The notes under the pieces were generated by a model. It did not search any database. It was not told where the DNA came from and worked only from the letters and a program-made list of their open reading frames with translations. Position numbers and translations under genes: made by a program. Shown piece after piece: positions 1-6,615 of a stretch of DNA of 30,645 nt (positions within the stretch are counted from its first letter, which is position 1; each line of letters opens with the position of its first letter). Origin of the DNA: JADHUC01 sp964617665 (GTDB taxonomy: Bacteria; Planctomycetota; Planctomycetia; Pirellulales; Pirellulaceae); the NCBI GenBank assembly GCA_964617665.1, contig CAZUAH010000113.1:1-30645 (forward strand), in the 5' to 3' direction.

Positions 1-210
1 CAGGAAATCCAACGAAAAGCAGTGTTTGAGTTTCAAGGTGGCGCTGTCCAATTAGGCTGCGAAGAGCCATCGCTCGGGGACATACGGGCCAAGCTGAGCA
101 GCTTGGCCGCGAAGGAACAAATGGAATTCGCTTGTGACGCCGAGCGTGGGGCAGCAAGCGAGATTCGGGCCCAGGCTGCTGTCGCCGCTACGCGGCTAAT
201 TGTCGCATGA
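1..210 (+). CDS. C-terminal end of a cut-off hypothetical protein
   Basis: The reading frame is open from the first base and stops with TGA at 208-210, so this is probably the last 69 residues of a gene that begins outside the window. A GTG at 22 could also start a 62-residue protein, but no convincing ribosome binding site precedes it. The peptide is Ala/Glu-rich and probably helical, and I do not recognise a family. Its last codons (about 184-196) lie inside a GCCGC-TAC-GCGGC hairpin that is repeated, with one loop change, at 255-267. The end of this protein may therefore have been reshaped by a dispersed repeat. It may not be a real gene. Confidence 0.3.
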   Translation, partial: QEIQRKAVFEFQGGAVQLGCEEPSLGDIRAKLSSLAAKEQMEFACDAERGAASEIRAQAAVAATRLIVA

Positions 211-222
211 TGACACCTGTTT

Positions 223-267
223 CCATGGGCTGACACCCATGGCTATGTGCTATCGCCGCTCCGCGGC
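223..267. repeat. Two adjacent small hairpins after the cut-off ORF
   Basis: A perfect 7-bp stem (CCATGGG at 223-229, CCCATGG at 236-242, 6-nt loop) is followed by a 5-bp stem (GCCGC at 255-259, GCGGC at 263-267, 3-nt loop) and a short T-rich stretch. The second hairpin is nearly identical to one at 184-196. They could terminate transcription of the plus-strand ORF, but the repeated sequence also fits a dispersed palindromic element. The pairing is read directly; the function is inferred. Confidence 0.5.
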
Positions 268-312
268 TGCTTTTCCGCTCCCCGGAATTCCCGGATGAAC
301 TAAAAAAGAGCG

Positions 313-376
313 GACGAGAAAAGAGGCAACGAAACGGGACTGGTTAGGATGTCCCCTTCTCCTTTTCTTCCTCGTC
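313..376. terminator. Long imperfect stem-loop, possible terminator of the aldolase-aminotransferase operon
   Basis: GACGAG at 313-318 pairs with CTCGTC at 371-376, and GGGAC at 336-340 pairs with GTCCC at 351-355 around a 10-nt loop. The A/G-rich left flank and C/T-rich right flank between them pair over much of their length with small bulges. It sits 27 bases beyond the stop codon of the minus-strand aminotransferase, so a bidirectional terminator is plausible. A REP-like dispersed element is the alternative. Together with the hairpins at 223-267 it fills the gene-free stretch 211-402. Confidence 0.4.
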
Positions 377-402
377 TGTGCCAACTGATCCCAGTTCGGC
401 CG

Positions 403-1755
403 TCATGTCAACCGCGCGAATCCGCTGTGGCGGATTGGCCCGCCGATGCGATCCTCGCCATCGCCTTGACTGATCGCCTCGGCCAATTCGGGCATAACCT
501 CTCTTGCAGCGGCCAAGTAGGTGTCCACGTGCTGGTCCGTGTGGGCCAGTGAGGCATAGAACCCACCGCCCGTGAGGATATCGCGGGCAAGCATGCGTAC
601 GGTCAGCAACGTACCCAGTGCGGCGGCCTGCGGATGTTCGAACTGAATCGTGGTGAGCGCCGGATGTCCATGTGTTTTGAGCGGAACGTCATTCTGGCGA
701 GCGATTTCCTGCAGGCCTTCCTGGAATCGTTTTCCGATGGTTTCGACGTGACGCGGCACATCGACCGTTTGCATTTTGCGAATGGTTGCCAATGCAGCGG
801 TGGGCCCAATGCCTTCGGTCCAATAGGTGCTGGAGATGAACGACTCCTGCGCCGCCTGCATCGCCGCCTCTCGACCGATGATTGCGGCGATCGGATGACC
901 GTTACCCAGCGCCTTCGCAAACACAGCGATATCCGGCTCGATGCCGTAACGCAGATGAGCACCTCCTAACGCGAACCGCCATCCTGCAGTGATTTCGTCA
1001 AAGACCATTACGGCACCGCTTCGGTCGCACAGTTCTCGTACGCCTTCGAGAAACTCCGGATTCGGATCGTCATGTCGCGTGGGCTCCATCACTACGGCGG
1101 CCAATTCATCGCGGTGTTGTGAGACGATGTCGGCCAACGCGTCGAGATCGTTGTAACGAAACGGGAGAGCCGTCTCCGCCAGTTTCGACGGGACGCCCAG
1201 CGGTTTCATCCCAGGCAGAAGGTGACCGTCCAAGCGATCCGTTTCGCCATCGGGTGCAAGATTCGCCGCCAAGTACCAGTCGTGCCAGCCGTGGTAACCG
1301 CAAAATGCGATCCGGTCGCGCCGAGTTGCCGCCCGAGCAATGCGCACCGCCACGGCCATCGCCTCGCCACCAGTCCGCGCATAACGGACTCGCTCGGCCC
1401 AAGGGTGAAGCTCCACCAGCAGACGCGCCAGTTCGACGTCTTCGGGATTGTTCAGCGTACACATCGAGCCCGCCTGCACGCGGTCGACCACCGCCGTGGT
1501 CACATCCGGGTCGTTGTATCCCAGGAGGCAAGCTCCGATGCCCATCGTGGACATGTCGAGGTATCGCCGACCGTCAATGTCCTCGATTTTGCAACCTGTT
1601 GCTTCGCGATAGTACGCCGGCCACTGCTCCGGTGCGTACATCTCGGGCCGCTTGCTGAGAAGCTGAGTGCCGCCGGGAATCAGCGTTTTGGCTTGCCGGT
1701 ACAGATCCCGGTTCGTGACGGCGGGGTGTTTCGAAGACGCAGACTGCGGTTGCAT
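403..1755 (-). CDS. Class III aminotransferase, glutamate-1-semialdehyde aminomutase-like
   Basis: This is a PLP-dependent fold-type I enzyme of 450 residues, the usual size for the GSA aminomutase/class III group. Visible landmarks are TGGEA near residue 130 (phosphate-binding region), FDEI with the ring-nitrogen Asp near 253, and the Schiff-base lysine in FAKALGNGH near 281. I chose ATG 1755 over an in-frame GTG at 1764 because GGAG lies 8 nt before the ATG and overlaps that GTG. It is the last gene of a four-gene operon, about 43 bp after the SDR. A heme-pathway role is unlikely in this company. Class III enzymes of this type often transaminate keto-sugars or sugar-acid semialdehydes, so it probably adds an amino group to an intermediate made by the upstream dehydrogenases. 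The exact substrate is unknown. Confidence 0.9.
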   Translation of the reverse strand: MQPQSASSKHPAVTNRDLYRQAKTLIPGGTQLLSKRPEMYAPEQWPAYYREATGCKIEDIDGRRYLDMSTMGIGACLLGYNDPDVTTAVVDRVQAGSMCTLNNPEDVELARLLVELHPWAERVRYARTGGEAMAVAVRIARAATRRDRIAFCGYHGWHDWYLAANLAPDGETDRLDGHLLPGMKPLGVPSKLAETALPFRYNDLDALADIVSQHRDELAAVVMEPTRHDDPNPEFLEGVRELCDRSGAVMVFDEITAGWRFALGGAHLRYGIEPDIAVFAKALGNGHPIAAIIGREAAMQAAQESFISSTYWTEGIGPTAALATIRKMQTVDVPRHVETIGKRFQEGLQEIARQNDVPLKTHGHPALTTIQFEHPQAAALGTLLTVRMLARDILTGGGFYASLAHTDQHVDTYLAAAREVMPELAEAISQGDGEDRIGGPIRHSGFARLT

Positions 1756-1798
1756 TGGAATCACTCCGCTGCGGAAATGCGTTGTCTAGCCGAGCACT

Positions 1799-2608
1799 CT
1801 ACCACGCCGTCCAACCTCCGTCGATCACCACGTTTTGGCCGGTCACATAGCTGCTGGCATCGCTGGCCAGGAAGACGACGGCTCCCTTCAACTCGTGCGG
1901 CAGTCCCATGCGTTTCATGGGACTGCGGTCGCAGAGTCGGCTTACCAATTCGGACGAAACTCTAGGCGGCGGAAACGGTCCGGGACTCAGGCAGTTCACT
2001 CGCACTTTGTCTCTAGCCCAGTAGACCGCCAGATGCCGGGTCAGATGTACAATGCCACCCTTCAACGTGTGATACGCCACGGGGCTGGCCGGACAGACGT
2101 CTTCGTAGGCTTCGGGATAGGAGCCAACCAGTCCATACATGGATCCCAACATGATCACGCTCGCCTGGGTACCACGCTCAAGGGCATGGCTGCGCATTCG
2201 GCGAGCTAACAGGAAGTAGCCGGTGGCGTTGGCCAACTGCTGTGTAAACTGCTGGCCGGTCACGTCGGTCCAGTCATTGGCCAAAGGCTCGTGGCCGTTG
2301 TTCACTAGCACATCCAGCGAGCCCACCGCTTCGATGGCTTGCGTGAAGCCCTCGTCAAGCGACGCTTCATCTATGTGATCCAGTTGCACTGCCTGATGTA
2401 CGGCGCCACCAATTGTGGGCAGCGAGGCCGCGACGGCTTCTGCGCGGGACAGTTCGCGGCTGCTCACCACTACCGTCGCACCGGCTTCGGCCAGTGCCCT
2501 GGCCAGGGCTCCGCCAAGGTACCCGCTGGCTCCCGTGACCAGCGCTTTCTTGCCGGTCAAATCAAACAGTTGTCCGACGGTCGGCTCTTTCGGTTCGTCT
2601 CGTGTCAT
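1799..2608 (-). CDS. SDR-family oxidoreductase, PtmA-like
   Basis: This 269-residue classical short-chain dehydrogenase has the NAD(P)-binding TGASGYLG at 25-32, NNG (a variant of NNAG) at 103-105, the catalytic Ser in GSMYG near 156, and the Y-x3-K pair at Tyr179 and Lys183. The region after the active site and the C-terminal DGGWTAW resemble, from memory, SDRs of legionaminic/nonulosonic-acid clusters such as Campylobacter PtmA. The start is ATG 2608, which shares ATGA with the stop codon of the preceding oxidoreductase, implying translational coupling; a longer frame is open to 2629 but would run further into that gene. It is expected to be cytosolic and to oxidise or reduce a sugar-like hydroxyl/keto group. 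The substrate is not evident from the sequence. Confidence 0.9.
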   Translation of the reverse strand: MTRDEPKEPTVGQLFDLTGKKALVTGASGYLGGALARALAEAGATVVVSSRELSRAEAVAASLPTIGGAVHQAVQLDHIDEASLDEGFTQAIEAVGSLDVLVNNGHEPLANDWTDVTGQQFTQQLANATGYFLLARRMRSHALERGTQASVIMLGSMYGLVGSYPEAYEDVCPASPVAYHTLKGGIVHLTRHLAVYWARDKVRVNCLSPGPFPPPRVSSELVSRLCDRSPMKRMGLPHELKGAVVFLASDASSYVTGQNVVIDGGWTAW

Positions 2609-3609
2609 TCGACGTCTGTCCCTTTCCACGTGCCGTCCTCGACGGAGGCCAACACGGCCAGATTCGTGCGAAGCGTCTGGACGGCTTCCTCGAATGTGCA
2701 GGCCGGCTCCGCCTGGCCCTCGATCACGTCAAGAAACGCGTTAGCCTGCGCGATGAACAGATCGTCTCGCTCGATTCCGGTGATGGCCTCCTCCTGCCAC
2801 GGCGTGTCTGGCCGAGTCATCCAAGCCCAACGGTGGTGATGCAGCTCGAACCGGCACGTGCCCTCTTCGCAGGCGACCGTGATCACCAGTTCGTTAGGAG
2901 CCTGATGTTGATTCAGGCTGTACGACGCCATCAAATCACCGTGACGCGCGAGCACGTGCACCGTATCCTCCACCTCGACGCCATCCAGAACCTGATGTGC
3001 GGCGTCGGCGACAACGCGATCGACGGGACCGACCAGCCATTGGCCCGCGTTCATCGAGTGGGTTAACGCATCCTGGATGGCACCGCCGCCGGTGGCTCGG
3101 TCCGTGTAATAGATCTCGCGATATGCGGGCCGATAGGTAGGGAAATGCTGGCCACACACAGACACCAGTTCAACGGGCCGCCCAAATCGACCGCTGCGAA
3201 TTGCATCCCTCATCGCCCGCAACGCCGGATGGTGCCGCAAGACGTACGCCACTGCCGTCCGCAGATGTTGCTGTCCAAGTTTTTGCCCGAGAGAATCGAC
3301 GCCTTCAAGGCTGATGCTCAGCGGTTTTTCGATCAGCAAATGCGTGCCGGTTTTGGTCAGGCTGGTGGCCATCGAAATGTGCAGATGGGCGGGTGTGGCG
3401 ATGACGGCCGCGTCGTGCGAATCAGCAAACGCCGTCTCCAAATCCGCATATGCCTTCGTGACGTTGTATCGCTTGGCGACCTGTTCCCTCAGTTCGCGGT
3501 TGATCTCACAAATCGACGGGTTCGCCCGACCGGTCCCCTGAAAGCACCGCAAGTGACGCTCACCAATCGAGCCAACGCCAACAATTAGCACGTCCTTCAC
3601 CTCGGACAT
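2605..3609 (-). CDS. Gfo/Idh/MocA-family oxidoreductase
   Basis: This is a 334-residue NAD(P)-dependent sugar or cyclitol dehydrogenase. The Rossmann motif GVGSIG is at 11-16, EKP at 94-96 belongs to the domain junction, and GGGAIQDALTHSMN at 174-187 carries the family's Asp/His active-site region (Asp180, His184). The start is ATG 3609: GAAGGAG sits 7 nt upstream, whereas the 30 extra codons available further upstream would overlap the aldolase gene and have no site. It lies 13 bp after the aldolase stop and overlaps the SDR by 4 bp, so it is the second gene of the operon. Members oxidise or reduce a ring or chain hydroxyl of sugars, inositols or UDP-sugars; which one applies here cannot be told from sequence. 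Confidence 0.9.
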   Translation of the reverse strand: MSEVKDVLIVGVGSIGERHLRCFQGTGRANPSICEINRELREQVAKRYNVTKAYADLETAFADSHDAAVIATPAHLHISMATSLTKTGTHLLIEKPLSISLEGVDSLGQKLGQQHLRTAVAYVLRHHPALRAMRDAIRSGRFGRPVELVSVCGQHFPTYRPAYREIYYTDRATGGGAIQDALTHSMNAGQWLVGPVDRVVADAAHQVLDGVEVEDTVHVLARHGDLMASYSLNQHQAPNELVITVACEEGTCRFELHHHRWAWMTRPDTPWQEEAITGIERDDLFIAQANAFLDVIEGQAEPACTFEEAVQTLRTNLAVLASVEDGTWKGTDVE

Positions 3610-3622
3610 CACGCGGCTCCTT

Positions 3623-4426
3623 CTATTCCGGCGGGCCAACTTGGTTGTCGAACGTGAACCCCAGCGGCGCCATCTCACGCTGGACTTGCTCGAAGCCATT
3701 CTTGATCATCACTATGTCGGCCTGGTAGCAGATCAGGCGGGCGCCCATTTCCATCATCTCTTCCGCCTGTTCGACGGACATGGCTGGACATCCCCAATCT
3801 TTGCCGGCGCGTCGTGCGGCTTCCGCAACCTTCCGTTTCGCCTCCGCGACCCGCTCGTCGTACATACGACCGGGGATACCGCTCAGGATGCTGAAATCTC
3901 CGGGCCCCAACAACAGGATGTCCACTCCGTCGACGGCGGCAATTTCGTCGACCCGGTCAAGCGCCTCGGGCGATTCGATCTGTACGACAACGAATGTCTG
4001 CCGATTGGCTTCGGCAACGTATTCGTCTATGGGCATGGTCAAGTACGGCATGTCGGGATTGGCGCCATCGCATCCCCGGCGGCCCATGGGAGCAAATTTG
4101 GCCCAGCCGACCACTTCCGCAGCCTCTTCTGCATCGTCGCAACGAGGATACATAATTCCGTGCGCGCCGGCTTCCAGCATTCGCTGCATCCGCATGAACT
4201 CGCCCTTGGCAGGCCGAGCGATGATGTCGGCCACGCCCACTCGCGCAGCTCGCATCAAATCGGCCCCCGTCTGAAGAGTGTACGAATGGTGCTCCATGTC
4301 CATCCAGATACCGTCAAATCCCATCAGGCTTACCAGCTCATAGATGGACGGGTCGATCAGATGCAGCGTGGTGACTAGCACCGGCTCGCCGCGTTGCAGT
4401 TTTGTCTTAATTCGGCTTGGTCTCAT
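3623..4426 (-). CDS. HpcH/HpaI-family (2-keto-3-deoxy acid) aldolase
   Basis: This 267-residue protein matches the class II metal-dependent aldolases that cleave or form 2-keto-3-deoxy acids from pyruvate and an aldehyde. Visible features are DMEHH at 43-47 with the catalytic His, Arg71 in the ARP segment, Glu151 in QIESPEA, and Asp177 in GPGDFS; the Glu and Asp are the expected metal ligands. AGGAG lies 6 nt before ATG 4426. It is the first gene of the operon with the Gfo/Idh/MocA enzyme, SDR and aminotransferase. In a degradative pathway it would release pyruvate from a keto-deoxy sugar acid. In a biosynthetic one it could supply or rearrange such a compound. It may also act on HpcH-type aromatic-pathway substrates, but no aromatic genes are nearby. 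Confidence 0.88.
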   Translation of the reverse strand: MRPSRIKTKLQRGEPVLVTTLHLIDPSIYELVSLMGFDGIWMDMEHHSYTLQTGADLMRAARVGVADIIARPAKGEFMRMQRMLEAGAHGIMYPRCDDAEEAAEVVGWAKFAPMGRRGCDGANPDMPYLTMPIDEYVAEANRQTFVVVQIESPEALDRVDEIAAVDGVDILLLGPGDFSILSGIPGRMYDERVAEAKRKVAEAARRAGKDWGCPAMSVEQAEEMMEMGARLICYQADIVMIKNGFEQVQREMAPLGFTFDNQVGPPE

Positions 4427-4486
4427 GTGCCGCTCCTAAGAGTATCCAGGCCAGTCGTCGCAGAAGTGCAAGCTGGCGCTGTGAGC

Positions 4487-4492
4487 ATTATA
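4487..4492 (-). promoter_or_regulatory. Putative -10 box of the aldolase operon
   Basis: The minus strand reads TATAAT at 4492-4487, about 60 nt upstream of the aldolase start and inside the 99-bp gap before the neighbouring gene. No clear TTGACA-like -35 element is seen at 16-18 bp, so this rests on a single perfect hexamer and its position in front of the operon. Confidence 0.35.
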
Positions 4493-4525
4493 GCCTTGTC
4501 GCCAGCAGTCCGCACGGAGGGCCAC

Positions 4526-5986
4526 TCACTTGATGCGGATCGAATAGAGATCCGCGTCCTTCATCACGAGACGGAGCCGGACGGGTCGGCTGGCCAGTTT
4601 GCCGAGATTGGAATCGGCGTTCCAACTGACGGCTCGCTCGATTGCATCTCCAAAAATCTCTTGACAGTCGGCCAGCCTGAAGCCTTCGATTGGCTCGCCG
4701 TCGGCCGTTTGCAGCTCGATGCGAATGCTGCCCGCAGCCGAGGTGGAAAAGTTGAGCGTCAGTTGTTGCCCGGTGAAGACGATCGGTTTGGTCACCAACT
4801 CCCCGCCAGCCATTGGTGCCTGGACGGAGACAAATCCGTCGACTCTGGTCGTGTATCGGCGCATCTGGCAATCATTACCTTGGTAGTAGCCTTCGATCGA
4901 GTACAGCGAAAGCTCGTTCGGGGCACCGGGAATCGACGACTCGGTTTCCAGCATGCCCCAAGCGATCTCGTTATTGCGGCACACCCAGCGTTCTTTCTGA
5001 GGGCCGGGGCGGATAAATGCCTGTGTCCAACGGTTAAACTTCAGCCCATCTCGGCTGGTCATGAACACGCCGTCGGAAATACCGGGCAGGCGGTGGTCGG
5101 TCCCACGCCGTGTCGGAAGGAACCGCTTGGGAAACCCCATGAAGATGTGCGGCGCCCGGTAGTATGGCGTGATCTGGTTGGTGTAAAGGTGTTCCTTCGG
5201 GACTCCAGGGTATTCCAGCCAAACTGGATCTGTCCAATGCAGAAAGTCTTCCGACGTACAGGTCATAATGTCACGCACTCCGTTGTGAAACCCGCGATGG
5301 AAGTCGACGTATCGCCCTCGCTCTATGTCCCAGAAAGCGAGATTCTGCGAATCGAAGGCTCCTTTCGTGATCACCGCCTCGTCGCCCATCAGCGACCAGT
5401 GGATACCATCGGGCGATTTGAATGCAACCAGCCCACCGTGGCCGCCACCCAGAGCCTTGTACAACTCGTCCGGTTTGCAGTTCGGATTGGGGTCCTTGAA
5501 CGGGGCGAAGTTGTGCGAACCGACGCCGTTCCAGATAATGCTATTCTTCTTCGATTCGTTGAACTCGACGATTCCCAATTCCGGCTTCCTCCAGTGGACG
5601 CCGTCGTCGCTCTCGGCGTAGCAGACCACTTGATGACTAACCTTGCCGACCGAGTAGTCATGGTGGGCACCGCGATAGTACATGCGGAACAGGTCGCCAT
5701 CGCGGAACACTGTGTGGTAGAAACAGACGTTGCCCTCCCACGGCGCGTCGTGCACGATGGCCACCTCGCGAGGCACGGGCCTGTGCAGCACAAGCCGCGT
5801 GTCCGTCATCTTTTCGATCAGATGATCGTCGACGAACAATTCCAGGCGTGAGCCGACGTTGATCGGCTCGTCTGCCGCACCGACGCCCGCGCACGAGATA
5901 AAAGTCAGTATGAACGTTAGACATCTCACGGCGTTTCCTTTCCCTTTGTTCCAGACGGGAATCGGCATACAGGGTCGACCATTCAT
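4526..5986 (-). CDS. Secreted GH32/GH43-like five-bladed propeller protein
   Basis: The product has a leader with a hydrophobic stretch (CLTFILTFISCAGVGA) and an Ala-type cleavage site before ADEP, so it is exported. The mature protein has the repeated 'data-line' pattern of five-bladed propeller hydrolases: LELFVDDHLIE, DGDLFRMYYRG, YAESDDGVHWRKPE, SPDGIHW, TSEDFLHWTDP and TSRDGLKFNRW, followed by a C-terminal beta-sandwich of about 100 residues. Such proteins are frequent in planctomycetes and are usually called GH32/GH43-like, but the catalytic acids cannot be assigned with certainty. ATG 5986 has GGAG 6 nt upstream; a GTG at 5929 with AAGGAAA would give a shorter leader and is a fair alternative. 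It stands alone between the aldolase operon and hicAB. Confidence 0.72.
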   Translation of the reverse strand: MNGRPCMPIPVWNKGKGNAVRCLTFILTFISCAGVGAADEPINVGSRLELFVDDHLIEKMTDTRLVLHRPVPREVAIVHDAPWEGNVCFYHTVFRDGDLFRMYYRGAHHDYSVGKVSHQVVCYAESDDGVHWRKPELGIVEFNESKKNSIIWNGVGSHNFAPFKDPNPNCKPDELYKALGGGHGGLVAFKSPDGIHWSLMGDEAVITKGAFDSQNLAFWDIERGRYVDFHRGFHNGVRDIMTCTSEDFLHWTDPVWLEYPGVPKEHLYTNQITPYYRAPHIFMGFPKRFLPTRRGTDHRLPGISDGVFMTSRDGLKFNRWTQAFIRPGPQKERWVCRNNEIAWGMLETESSIPGAPNELSLYSIEGYYQGNDCQMRRYTTRVDGFVSVQAPMAGGELVTKPIVFTGQQLTLNFSTSAAGSIRIELQTADGEPIEGFRLADCQEIFGDAIERAVSWNADSNLGKLASRPVRLRLVMKDADLYSIRIK

Positions 5987-6117
5987 TTGACGCTCCACTC
6001 TGCTACGTGTTCACGAGACAAAGCAGGCTGAAAACGGCACAGCGTCGTGCGTCTGCGAGGGAAATGGGTGGCGCAACATTGGGAGCGTCCACTCACAGGA
6101 CTCGCGTGAGGCGGGGG

Positions 6118-6339
6118 TTACATGACTTCGCGCATTGGCCTTATTCTGGGCGCCGGAAGAGAACGGCCCTCCGACTCGAAATGCCGAATCACATCGTCAA
6201 CGACTTCACATAGGTCCCCATAAAGCCGTAGCGGATCATCGCCGTGGATTCCCGTAATGAGATCAGGACACTTGCCAATGTACACCTGATCCTCCTCGCT
6301 CCACTCCACCCACTTGTGGTATCGGTCACTGGTATTCAC
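6118..6339 (-). CDS. hicB: HicB-type antitoxin
   Basis: This 73-residue protein has the HicB partial RNase H-like fold pattern: VEWSEEDQVYIGKCPDLITGIHGDDP, in which a YIGKCP-like strand is followed by the G-x-H-G turn and a helix (LCEVVDDVIRHFESEGRSLPAP). It starts with GTG 6339, which overlaps the HicA stop codon (GTGA), with AGGA just upstream. It should bind and block the HicA toxin. There is no C-terminal HTH or ribbon-helix-helix domain, so this is the short form of the antitoxin; autoregulation by direct DNA binding is uncertain. Confidence 0.85.
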   Translation of the reverse strand: MNTSDRYHKWVEWSEEDQVYIGKCPDLITGIHGDDPLRLYGDLCEVVDDVIRHFESEGRSLPAPRIRPMREVM

Positions 6340-6539
6340 TCCTGGACCTCCTCGATAGCTCGTCGGACCTGCTTCTCCTGATAAGGCTTTGCATCGTCGT
6401 TTGGCTTGCCACTGAGCGTGACAGCGCCGGAATACCGAACGTGCGTAAACTTGCGATGTGATCCCTTCCCACCGCCACTGATCTCACCGAATCCAGCTTG
6501 GTTGAGTTCTTGAATCAACTCTCGGATCTTCTTTGGCAT
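6336..6539 (-). CDS. hicA: HicA-type mRNA interferase toxin
   Basis: This 67-residue protein is a typical HicA: a small double-stranded RNA-binding-like fold with the catalytic His in GGGKGSHRKF (His28), then a strand with TLSGKPNDD and a C-terminal helix. HicA toxins cleave mRNA and are neutralised by HicB. The toxin gene precedes the antitoxin gene and overlaps it by 4 bp, the usual order for this family. No Shine-Dalgarno sequence is apparent before ATG 6539. A TATGAT box lies only 6 nt upstream, so the transcript may be leaderless or nearly so. The pair sits alone between two secreted-enzyme genes, as expected for a mobile stability module. Confidence 0.87.
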   Translation of the reverse strand: MPKKIRELIQELNQAGFGEISGGGKGSHRKFTHVRYSGAVTLSGKPNDDAKPYQEKQVRRAIEEVQE

Positions 6540-6545
6540 CAGTCC

Positions 6546-6551
6546 ATCATA
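6546..6551 (-). promoter_or_regulatory. Putative extended -10 box for hicAB
   Basis: The minus strand reads TGG-TATGAT, an extended -10 pattern, ending 6 nt before the hicA ATG. Initiation about 7 nt downstream would fall on or beside the start codon. No -35 hexamer is recognised. Confidence 0.3.
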
Positions 6552-6615
6552 CCATGCTTCAAAGACGGCCGCACCATGAGCACCACCGGGCTCTCAGGCC
6601 AGCTGCGGCGATGGA

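Noticed and set aside
403..1755. HemL (heme-pathway glutamate-1-semialdehyde aminomutase)
   Set aside because: The family matches, but the operon contains sugar-type dehydrogenases and an aldolase, with no other heme gene.
4394..5851. Plus-strand open frame of 485 codons opposite the propeller gene
   Set aside because: It is antisense to the GH32/GH43-like gene, overlaps the aldolase start and has no family motif.
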